NCBI RefSeq assembly: GCF_019320115.1
Contig: NC_089598.1
Span: 80,354,570-80,418,569, forward strand
Length of the DNA stretch: 64,000 bases
Direction of reading: 5' to 3'
DNA from: Miscanthus floridulus
Taxonomy: Eukaryota > Streptophyta > Magnoliopsida > Poales > Poaceae
Below are positions 43,187-53,780 of the stretch, in pieces (positions within the stretch are counted from its first letter, which is position 1; the number at the start of each line of letters is the position of its first letter). Made by a program: the position numbers and the translations under genes. The notes beneath the pieces are model-generated. The model was not told the DNA's origin, did not search any database, and worked only from the letters and a program-made list of their open reading frames with translations.

Positions 43187-45603
43187 ATGCAGATGAGCCG
43201 TCATTGGATGTATAATGCTGATCGCCGCTCCCAAGAGTTCATTGACGGCGTGCATTCTTTGTTACGTGCGGCCGAGGCAAACAAACGTGACAGTTTCATG
43301 TGCTGTCCATGTGCCATATGTAAGAATACAGTGGAATATCCTTGCTCAAGGACTCTTCATTCACACTTGTTCAAGTCGGGTTTCATGCCAAACTATATTT
43401 GTTGGACAAAGCACGGAGAAACCGGTGTTGTATTGGAAGAAGGTGAAGAAGAACAATGCGACGACAATGATATTATTCCTGTTGGTGCGTGCTTCAATGA
43501 TACTGCAATGGGAGAAGCTGAAGAAGAGGTAGCCGCAGAAGATGAGCCGGCTGATGATCTTTGTCAGGTCATTTGTGACGCACAAAGAGAATGTGAAAAT
43601 GAAAAGGAGAAGATCAAGTTCAAGCGGATGCTAGAAGATCACAAGAAATTGTTGTACCCAACTTGTGATGCAGGGCAGAAAAAGTTGGAAACCACACTAG
43701 AATTGCTGCAATGGAAGGCAAAGAATGGTGTATCTGACAAGGGATTTGGAGAGTTACTAAAAATCCAAAAGAAGATGCTTCCGAAGGACAATGAATTGCC
43801 CGCCACTACCTACGAAGCAAAACAAGTTGTCTGTCCTATGGGGCTAAAAATAGAGAAGATACAAGCATGTCCTAATGACTGCATCCTGTACCGTGGCAAA
43901 GAGTATGAGAAATTGGATGCATGCCCGGTATGCCATGCGTCGCGGTATAAGATCAGGCGAGATGACCCTGGTGATGTTGAGGGCGAACGTCCACGTAAGA
44001 AAATCCCTGCCAAGGTTATGTGATATGCTCCTATAATACCACGCTTGAAACGTCTGTTCAGAAACAAAGAACATGCAAAATTGTTACGATGGCACAAAGA
44101 AGACCGTAAGGTAGACAATATGTTGAGACACCCTGCTGATGGGTCCCAGTGGAGAGCAATCGACAGAGAATTCCTGGAGTTTGCAAATGACGCAAGAAAC
44201 TTAAGGTTTGCTTTAAGTACAGATGGTATCAATCCTTTTGGAGAGCAGAACAGTAGTCATAGCACTTGGCCTGTTACTCTAAGTATCTACAACATTCCTC
44301 CTTGGTTATGCATGAAGCGGAAGTTCATTATGATGCCTGTGCTCATCCAAGGCCCGAAGCAACCTGGCAATGACATCGATGTGTACTTGAGACCACTTAT
44401 TGACGAATTTCTCATTTTGTGGAATAAAGAAGGTGTACGTGTATGGGATGAGTATAAATAGGAACACTTTGATCTGCGAGCATTGTTGTTCGTAACAATC
44501 AATGATTGGCCTGCTCTAAGTAATCTTTCAGGACAATCAAACAAGGGATATAATGCATGCACACACTGCTTCGGTGATATTAGAGGTGTTTTCTTGAAAA
44601 AATGTCGAAAGGTCATGTACCTTGGCCATCGTCGATTTCTTCCTGCAAATCACCCCGTAAGAAAGAAAGGCAAGCATTTTAAAGGGAAGGCAGACCACCT
44701 GACCAAGCCTCGCAACCGAACCGGTGAGGATGTACTTGATATGGTCAATGATGTGAAAGTCGTCTTTGGAAAAGGACATGGAAGCCAACCTATTCCGAAA
44801 GACGCTAACGGTCATGCACCTATGTGGAAGAAGAAGTCCATATTTTGGGACCTACCCTATTGGCAAGTCCTTGAGGTCCGTAGCTCGATCGACGTGATGC
44901 ACCTGACGAAGAATCTTTGTGTGAACCTGCTAGGCTTTATGGGTGTGTACGGAAAGCCTAAGGACACATTTGAAGCACGACAGGACCTGCGTTGTTTGAG
45001 AGAAAGAGACAACCTGCATCCAGAGAAGACAGATGATGGACGCCATTACTTACGTCCTGCTAGCTACACTCTAAGCAAAGAGGAGAAGGAAATCATGTTT
45101 GAATGCTTAAACAACATCAAGGTACCATCTGGATTCTCCTCGAATATAAAGGGTATTATAAATGTGCCAAAGAAGAAATTCTGTAACTTAAAGTCCCATG
45201 ACTGTCACATTCTCATGACGCAATTACTTCCAGTTGCATTAAGAGGAATTCTACCTCCAAATGTATGTCTAGCCACCGTGAAGCTATGTGCATTCCTCAA
45301 TGCAATTTCTCAGAAGGCAATTGATCCAACTGATCTAGCTAAACTACAGAATGATGTGGTTCAATGTCTCGTCAGCTTTGAGTTGGTGTTCCCTCCTTCC
45401 TTCTTTGATATTATGACACACCTCCTAGTTCACCTAGTCAAGGAGATTTTCACTCTCGGTCCTGTGTTCCTACACAACATGTTCCCCTTAGAGAGATTCA
45501 TGGGAGTCCTGAAGAAATATGTTCACAACCGTGCTCGCCCAGAAGGAAGCATCGCCAAGGGCTATGGAACAGAAGAGGTCATTGAGTTCTGTGTTGACTT
45601 TAT
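43187..45603 (+). pseudogene. TNP2-type transposase, truncated left-arm copy
   Basis: One frame from 43187 to the filler junction, with TGA 44021-44023 and TAG 44459-44461 inside. It contains Transpos_assoc, TNP2 and most of DUF4218, then breaks at 45603 within the block after HNMFPLERFMGVLKKY. DUF4216 and the second gene are missing. The frame stays open through the filler to 45686-45688. No functional transposase can come from it, but its RNA would be complementary to the right arm. Confidence 0.9.
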
Positions 45604-45650
45604 ATACGACGGAGTGGAGCACCGCCACTCTTGTCACACCGCCCTTTCTC
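45604..45650. other. 47-bp filler DNA at the centre of the inverted duplication
   Basis: ACGACGGAGTGGAGCACCGC and the following CACTCTTGTCACACCGCCCT match CACTA-2 at 33475-33524, about 3.5 kb downstream of where the left arm stops, with a few changes. The left junction shares a short TATATA overlap. Such templated filler is typical of end joining or interrupted gap repair. Confidence 0.85.
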
Positions 45651-48225
45651 ACGGATCTACCAAAGAGGAGTTCTGTAGAACTGTGTAGTGCGCTTTATTA
45701 AAATAATCATCATCCATACCAATATATGTTTTCCTCCCTAGTGTCCCCTTTCCTCTTAGTCTCCCCTCATGTCTCGATTCAGGAACACCAATCGAGTCAA
45801 GGTCGGGAATAAAGTCAACACAGAACTCAATGACCTCTTCTGTTCCATAGCCCTTGGCGATGCTTCCTTCTGGGCGAGCACGGTTGTGAACATATTTCTT
45901 CAGGACTCCCATGAATCTCTCTAAGGGGAACATGTTGTGTAGGAACACAGGACCGAGAGTGAAAATCTCCTTGACTAGGTGAACTAGGAGGTGTGTCATA
46001 ATATCAAAGAAGGAAGGAGGGAACACCAACTCAAAGCTGACGAGACATTGAACCACATCATTCTGTAGTTTAGCTAGATCAGTTGGATCAATTGCCTTCT
46101 GAGAAATTGCATTGAGGAATGCACATAGCTTCACGGTGGCTAGACGTACATTTGGAGGTAGAATTCCTCTTAATGCAACTGGAAGTAATTGCATCATGAG
46201 AACGTGACAGTCATGGGACTTTAAGTTACAGAATTTCTTCTCTGGCATATTTATAATACCCTTTATATTCGAGGAGAATCCAGATGGTACCTTGATGTTG
46301 TTTAAGCATTCAAACATGATTTCCTTCTCCTCATTGCTTAGAGTGTAGCTAGCAGGACGTAAGTAATGGCGTCCATCATCTGTCTTCTCTGGATGCAGGT
46401 TGTCTCTTTCTCTCAAACAACGCAGGTCCTGTCGTGCTTCAAATGTGTCCTTAGGCTTTCCATACACACCCATAAAGCCTAGCAGGTTCACACAAAGATT
46501 CTTCATCAGGTGCATCACATCGATCGAGCTATGGACCTCCAGGACTTACCAATAGGGTAGGTCCCAAAATATGGACTTCTTCTTCCACGTGGGTGCATGA
46601 CCGTTAGCGTCTTTCAGAATAGGTTGGCTTCCATGTCTATTTCCAAAGACGACTTTCACATCATTGACCATATCGAGTACATCCTCACCGGTTCGGTTGC
46701 GAGGCTTGGTCAGGTGGTCTGCCTTCCCTTTAAAATGCTTGCCTTTCTTTCTTACGGGGTGATTGGCAGGAAGAAATCGACGATGGCCAAGGTACATGAC
46801 CTTTCGACATTTTTTCAAGAATACACCTCTAATATCACCGAAGCAGTGCGTGCATGCATTATATCCCTTGTTTGACTGTCCTGAAAGATTACTTAGAGCA
46901 GGCCAATCATTGATTGTTACGAACAACAATGCTCGCAGATCAAAGTGTTCCTGTTTGTACTCATCCCACACATGTACACCTTCTTTATTCCACAAAATGA
47001 GAAGTTCGTCAATAAGTGGTCTCAAGTACACATCGATGTTATTGCCAGGTTGCTTCGGGCCTTGGATGAGCACAGGCATCATAATGAACTTCCGCTTCAT
47101 GCATAACCAAGGAGGAATGTTGTAGATACTTAGAGTAACAGGCCAAGTGCTATGACTACTGTTCTGTTCTCCAAAAGGATTGATACCATCTGTACTTAAA
47201 GCAAACCTTAAGTTTCTTGCGTCATTTGCAAACTCCAGGAATTCTCTGTCGATTGCTCTCCACTAGGACCCATCAGCAGGGTGTCTCAACATATTGTCTA
47301 CCTTACGGTCTTCTTTGTGCCATCGTAATAATTTTGCATGTTCTTTGTTTCTGAACAGACATTTTAAGCGTGGTATTATAGGAGCATACCACATAACCTT
47401 GGCAGGGATTTTCTTACGCGGACGTTCGCCCTCAACATCACCAGGGTCATCTCGCCTGATCTTATACCGCGACGCATGGCATACCGGGCATGCATCCAAT
47501 TTCTCGTACTCTTTGCCACGGTACAGGATGCAGTCATTAGGACATACATGTATCTTCTCTATTTCTAGCCCCATAGGACAGACAACTTGTTTTGCTTCAT
47601 AGGTAGTGGCGGGCAATTCATTGTACTTCGGAAGCATCTTCTTTTGGATTTTTAGTAACTCTCCAAATCCCTTGTCAGATACACCATTCTTTGCCTTCCA
47701 TTGCAGCAATTCTAGTGTGGTTCCCAACTTTTTCTGCCCTGCATCACAAGTTGGGTACAATAATTTCTTGTGATCTTCTAGCATCCGCTCGAACTTGATC
47801 TTCTCATTTTCACTTTCACATTCTCTTTGTGCGTCACGAATGACCTGAGAAAGATCATCAGCTGGCTCATCTTCTGCGGCTACCTCTTCTTCAGCTTCTC
47901 CCATTGCAGTATCATTGAAGCACGCACCATCAGGAATAATATCATTATTGTCCCATTGTTCTTCTTCACCTTCTTCCATTACAACACCGGTTTCTCCGTG
48001 CTTTGTCCAACAAATATAGTTTGGCATGAAACCCGACTTGAACAAGTGTGAATGAAGAGTCCTTGAGCAAGGATATTCCACCGTATTCTTACATATGGCA
48101 CATGGACAGCACATGAAACCGTCGCGTTTGTTTGCCTCGGCCGCACGTAACAAAGAATGCACGCCGTCAATGAACTCTTGGGAGCGGCGATCAGCATTAT
48201 ACATCCAATGACGGCTCATCTGCAT
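45651..48225 (-). pseudogene. TNP2-type transposase, right-arm copy
   Basis: Reading the minus strand from ATG 48225, the frame passes Transpos_assoc, TNP2 and DUF4218 down to 45651, some 160 bp further than the left arm. It has two stops: TAG at 47265-47263, where the left arm has CAG, and TAA at 46548-46546, where the sister reads CAA. Otherwise it is almost identical to the left-arm protein. Confidence 0.9.
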
Positions 48226-48307
48226 TACATGACATAAATATCATATTAAAACCTAGATCATAATTAATTATTTATACAACATGCGTGCCACCACAAAAGA
48301 TATAAAT

Positions 48308-48861
48308 TTATGAAAGAATCACTACAATGTAGACAATCCCAACTACCACTAAAAGAACTAAAGCTAAAATACATTTCAGGAGCACAAGGATTTCGCGACC
48401 AATCTCAACTAAAACAGACAGATCCCCCGATTGTGCAACATCTTTGGGCTTCTTCGGCTGGATCACTGCCTCATTAGCCACCGTATCTGCCTGTTGTGCA
48501 AGATATTTTTGCACGAGTTCAACATACTCATCCTCCCAGTAGAAACCTGAACATCGTTCACTGCCATCCCACTGAAATTAAAACAAAAAATTAGAACTTT
48601 AATCACAACCATCATGAAAATAGGTATAAACTAACCATAATCATTAAATACGATAAAATAACTCACATTGCGATCCGGACACTTGTAGAAGATACGATCC
48701 TTGTTGGGACCCTCCTTCTTCACTCGGTACTCCATCACAATCTTCGTCTCATCACGACACTTGCCGCATGGAATGAGAGGAAGACCCGGCCTAAGTCGCT
48801 TTGGAAACCCATAAGAGGCCGAGGACCCGGGAAGCAGTTGCCATCTACTCTCTATACTCAT
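48308..48861 (-). CDS. GRF-finger/membrane protein, right-arm copy with altered N-terminus
   Basis: Exon 1 (48861-48667) and exon 2 (48571-48308) on the minus strand. An extra C (CTTCCCGGG against CTTCCGGG in the other copies) breaks the usual start at 48844, but the ATG at 48861 is in the shifted register. A product with a new 8-residue leader (MSIESRWQ) and the full zinc finger and membrane helix is still possible. The intron borders are kept. Confidence 0.6.
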
Positions 48862-49081
48862 TTTTTAATACACTATAAATTTCTCCTTTTATAAACAAAT
48901 AAAATTAACAAATTATAAAATTATCTAGATCTCTAAACAATGATATTTTTAATGGTCATTGTGTTCTCGTCTTTTACTGCGGCAGGTAAGTAATTCACAT
49001 GATATTTCCGCAAATTAACAGAAGAATGGGAGTGTACACACATAACAGACTACTACGACGATATCGGGACGTGTGAATAAA

Positions 49082-49660
49082 TAACCATCCGTACTAGTTG
49101 AACTTGCTTACGTGATCATCTCGGCGAGCATTTCTCTACCAGACGGCACCGTACTTGGTCAAGGAAGAGCTCCGATTCTACGAGGAAGGGAACATGGTCT
49201 TCCACGACCATTGTCGCTCTCCCTCGTAGAATCAAAGCTCCTCCTTAACGTTCGTTACCGTTCGGCAGAGAACATGCTCGCCGACATGAACACGGTCCGC
49301 TAGTTTAACTAGTACGGATTTTTTATAATTTTCTAACTATTTTCTAAGTTTTTCATTTCATAGAAAGTTAAAATAAAAAGTACGGTGATTGACAGACTAC
49401 TGCGACGATATCGGGACATGTGAATAAATAACCATCCGTACTAGTTGAACTTGCTTACGTGATCATCTCGGCGAGCATTTCTCCACCGGATGGCACCGTA
49501 CTTGGTCAAGGAAGAGCTCCGATTCTACGAGAAAGGGAACACGGTCTTCCACGACCGTTGCCGCTCTCCCTCGTAGAATCAAAGCTCCTCCTTGACGTCC
49601 GTTACCGCTCGGCAGAGAACATGGTCGCCGAGATGAACACGGTCCGCAAGTTCAACTAGC
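49082..49660. repeat. Two hairpin units in the right arm
   Basis: Inverted counterparts of 41762-42335, each with the near-palindromic 215 bases around CCTCGTAGAATCAAAGCTCC. Confidence 0.85.
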
Positions 49661-49979
49661 TACTTTAACCTTCTTTCATGTAAATATGCAAGCTTGAAGT
49701 GATTTTGAGCTCAAATTGCTTATAAATAAAAAAACCACAATAAAGAACCATATATATATATAGTAAAAAATGAGATAAGACAATGATGAAAATGAGAGTA
49801 TGAGATTGGTAACCTTTACAACTAAAGAATCGACGGAGAAATCGAAGAAATCGACGGAGGAATCGAAGAATGGATGGAGGAACAATGGAGGGAGGGAGGA
49901 AGCAAGAACACTACTGCAGTGAGCTTCAAAATATGCTAAGCTCGGGCTCGGGGAGGAAGGAGACGGCCGGGATATAAAG

Positions 49980-50308
49980 GGGAGACCTTTAGTCCCGGTT
50001 GGTGACTCCAACCGGGACTAAAGGTAACTTTCCAACCCCGGGCGCAGCCACGGCCCGGGAGTAGACCTTTACTCCCGGTTGGAGCCACCAACTGGGAGTA
50101 AAAGTATACCTTTAGTACCGGTTGGTGGCTCCAACCGGGACTAAAGGTCATTGCCACCTCTGTCTGGCGCAGTAGCCGTTGGGCAGAGACCTTTAGTCCC
50201 GGTTGGAGCCACCAACCAGGACTAAAGATATCTCTAGTCCCGGGCGCAAAAAATTCCGGAACTAGAGCCCATTTTGATTGAGGATCAAAGGTCTATTCTC
50301 TACTAGTG
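49980..50308. repeat. Right terminus and subterminal palindromes of CACTA-3
   Basis: Inverted copy of 41054-41390 ending TTCTCTACTAGTG. Some palindrome bases are changed (CTTTAGTACCGG). Confidence 0.9.
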
Positions 50309-50922
50309 TAGGCCAGCTGAGCAATATCCATGCTGGCTGCCCCTTGGTGATCGTCTTCATGCGATCTCCCTCTTCTAGTGTAGTTGCATCAACTTTGCTC
50401 ATCGTCACACTAGATCTGCACTAGCTCGTTGGCTGGAGACGAAGGATACAACCCTTGAGTTATCGTGTTTTTCTCATCGTGCCATGAGCCGCTGCTATCG
50501 CCTCACGAGAGGATGAGTACTGTCTATCTCTTCTTTCGTCACCATTCATGAGAGGGTTTTTAAAAAATTCACGCTATAGAGGCGAGATCTCAAAACGAGT
50601 TGTACCAACCCTTAGAGTGGCATAATATGTGACAGAATTTAAAATTTTGAATGTCATTTTTTTAAAAAAAATGGATGTGCTCCTTTTGTCTAAAAAATAC
50701 AATTCTAGAATAGTATAGAGTGAAATGGTCATGAGTTTTTATGATATCAAACAGATACCATTAGATTGTACTGAAATATATTTTCATAATACATGTTTCA
50801 TAAATATTGTAATTTTTTATAAACTTGTAACAAAACTAGATAGTTTCACTTAAAACCAAAATAGAATTGTACTAACTTTGTTTTGGAAAAAATTAAATTC
50901 TAGGTTTCGATTGAGTCAAACT
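50309..50922. other. Spacer between CACTA-3 and CACTA-4
   Basis: No gene. The second half (from about 50675, with AATACAATTCTAGAATAG and AAAATAGAATTGTACTAA) looks like an old Stowaway-type MITE but the ends are not clear. The left part does not continue the LINE seen on the other side of CACTA-3. Confidence 0.45.
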
Positions 50923-50959
50923 CACTACGCCAGATTATTACAATAGGAACGGCGACATT

Positions 50960-51140
50960 TTTACTGTAGGGGCGGCTAGGGTTGGGGGCGCCCCTACAGT
51001 GGGCGTCCTCGGGCTCCAGCAGCTCAGCCGCCCCTACAGATATCACTGTAGGGGTGGCTAGTAACCTGAGCCGCCCCTACAGTTGGGGTTGATCTGTAGG
51101 GGCGGCTCAATCACCAGCCGCCCTTGCAGTGCCCATTTGT
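50960..51140. repeat. 5' subterminal palindromes of CACTA-4
   Basis: Several GTAGGGGCGGCT and AGCCGCCCCTACAG units face each other, different in sequence from the CACTA-2/3 family. Confidence 0.85.
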
Positions 51141-51179
51141 CTTTTTTCAAATTTTAAAATTTGAAAGATTCAAATTTAG

Positions 51180-53440
51180 TTAAATGATGAGATAACCAAA
51201 ATAAAAGTTGTAGATATTGATGAGTTGAACAACTTTTGTATTCATCACTTTTACATCTGAAATCATTTAGGGTTTCAAAATTTGGTTTGAACTTGTCAAA
51301 TTTCAAATTTCAAATTTTAAAATGTGTAAAACATTGTCACATCCAAGTTTGATCAAACTTAAATGCTGAAGCATGATTTTAGAAATTTTTAGGAAAAAAA
51401 ACCATCACATTTGGAGTTAGTATGAAGGAGAACAACTAGTTACAAAGTTTACCCACGGATTAAAAAGAGAAATCACACTGTTCTAGATGATCCTTATATG
51501 ATCACAGTGAACAGTGTGATTTTTTTTTTAATTTGTGGGTCAACTTTGTAACTAGTTTTTCTTTCTCATACTAACTCCAAATCTGATGATTTTTTTCCTA
51601 AAATTTTCTAAAATCGTTCTCTATCAATTTATTTTGTTGGTTTTGTCAATATATACATATGAGAAGTTTGAGCAATTTAAATTTTGAATTTCAAAAAAAT
51701 GCAACTTCAGACAAGATTTTGGTATCCCAAATGATTTTAGCTGAAAAAGTGATAAATACCAAAGTTGAATAACTCATTAAGATCTACAACTTTTATATTG
51801 GTCAATTCTTCATATGACAAAGTGGTAATGACATTGTTCACAGATGTGACAAATCTCTCATAAGGTTTTATAAACTATATGAGACATGTGTAAGATTAGT
51901 GAACAATGTATGCTAAGAATTTGTCAAATGAAGAAATGACCAAAATAAAAGTTGTAGATATTCATGAGTTGAACAACTTTGGTATTCATCACTTTTTATG
52001 TTGAAATCAATTTGGGTCTCAAATTTTGGTTCAAACTTGTCGTTTTTCAAAATTTCAAATTTGAAAGGTTCAAATTTTATCAAATAACAAGATGACTAAA
52101 ATAAAAGTTGTAGATATTAATGAGTTGAACAACTTTGGTATTCATTACTTTTTATGTTGAAATCATTTTGGGTCTCAAATCTTGGTTCGAACTTGTCGTT
52201 TTTTAAAATTTCAAATTTGAAAGGTTCAAATTTTATCAAATGACAAGATGACCAAAATAAAAGTTGTAGATCTTTATGAGTTGAACAACTTTGGTATTCA
52301 TCACTTTTACATCTGAAATCATTTAGGGTTTAAAAATTTGGTTTGAACTTGTCAAATTTCAAATTTTAAAATGTGTAAAACATTGTCACATCCAAGTTTG
52401 ATCAAACTTAAATGTTGAAGCATAATTTTAAAAAATTTTAGGAAAAAACACCATCACATTTGGAGTTAGTATGAGGGAGAACAACTAGTTACAAAGTTTA
52501 CCCACAGATTAAAAAGAGAAATCACACTGTTCTAGATGATCCTTACATGATCATAGTGAACAGTATGATTTCTTTTTTTAATCTGTGGGTCAACTTTGTA
52601 ACTAGTTTTTCTTCCTCATACTAACTCTAAATCTGATGATTTTTTTTTCTAAAATTTTCTAAAATCATTCTCTATCAATTTATTTTGTTGGTTTTGTCAA
52701 TAGATACATATGAAAAGTTTGAGCAATTTAAAATTTGAATTTCAAAAAAAATACAAATTCAGACAAGATTTTGGTACCCCTAATGATTTCAGCTGAAAAA
52801 GTGATAAATACCAAAGTTGAATAACTCATCAATATCTACAACTTTTGTATTGGTCATTTCTTCATATGACAAAGTGGTAATGATACTGTTCACAAATGTG
52901 ACACATCTCTCATAAGGTTTTATAAACTATATGAGACATGTGTAAGATTAGGGAACAATGTGTGCTAAGAATTTATCAAATAAAGAAATGACCAAAATAA
53001 AAGTTGTAGATATTCATGAGTTGAACAACTTTGGTATTCATCACTTTTTATGTTGAAATCAATTTGGGTCTCAAATTTTGGTTCAAACTTGTCGTTTTTT
53101 AAAATTTCAAATTTGAAAGGTTCAAATTTTATCAAATAACAAGATGTCTAAAATAAAAGTTGTAGATATTAATGAGTTGAACAACTTTGGTATTCATCAC
53201 TTTTTATGTTGAAATCATTTTGGGTCTCAAATCTTGGTTCGAACTTGTCGTTTTTTAAAATTTAAAATTTGAAAGGTTCAAATTTTGTCAAATGATAAGA
53301 TGACCAAAATAAGAGTTGTAGATCTTTATGAGTTAAACAACTTTTGTATTCATCACTTTTACATCTGAAATCATTTAGGGTTTCAAATTTTTGTTCGAAC
53401 TTATTATTTTTTAAAATTTCAAATATTTTAAAATTTTGGT
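51180..53440. repeat. 1.05-kb tandem blocks, two copies plus a partial third, with nested palindromes
   Basis: The marker ATGTGTAAAACATTGTCACA lies at about 51322 and 52371, a period of 1049 bp. A third partial copy ends at about 53440. Inside each block GTTGTAGATATTGATGAGTT and complements alternate. A near-palindrome of about 170 bp surrounds AAATCACACTGTTC and GAACAGTGTGATTT. A wider inverted layer of about 600 bp is also visible. No coding sequence. Confidence 0.8.
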
Positions 53441-53780
53441 TCGCCCTCTCCATGGTACAAATATTTCTATCTCTTCCTACAGCCCACGCATACACCTTTC
53501 AGCCAACCCGCACCTTCTAGGCACGAACACACGCATCTTATCCGCACGGACGTACCTTCCCCGCGCTGCTCGTCCTCCGTCGAGCCGATTCCCTCGCGCC
53601 GCCCGACTGCCCGGTCTCACGCCGCCCGGCCTTGTGCCCCCCGGCCGCCTGGACTTGCGGAGGCGCCCTCCATGCGGGTCGTGTAGCACTCTCGGATGCA
53701 TATTTTCCCCTGAATCGGCGAAGGGCGAACCCTAGCGCGGCAACAGCGCGGGCGGCGGCGGGTGGGGCGCAGCAGCCACC

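Larger units (their letters stand above)
41054..50308. mobile_element. CACTA-3: 9.3 kb inverted duplication of a CACTA 5' half (head-to-head arms, two identical-type ends)
   Basis: The left arm (41054-45603, forward) and the right arm (45809-50308, reverse) are inverted copies of about 4.5 kb. The centre, 45604-45808, has a 47-bp filler and about 160 bp of extra right-arm sequence. Both outer ends are the same CACTA 5' terminus (CACTAGTAGAGAA on the left, TTCTCTACTAGTG on the right). Each arm carries subterminal palindromes, two hairpin units, the GRF gene and the transposase up to DUF4218. The arms share changes that CACTA-2 lacks (for example GKADHLTKPRNRTGED in both arms against GKPDHLTKPRNQTGED), so they are sister copies. 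The flanking triplets are AAA and TAG, so there is no clear target duplication. Confidence 0.9.
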
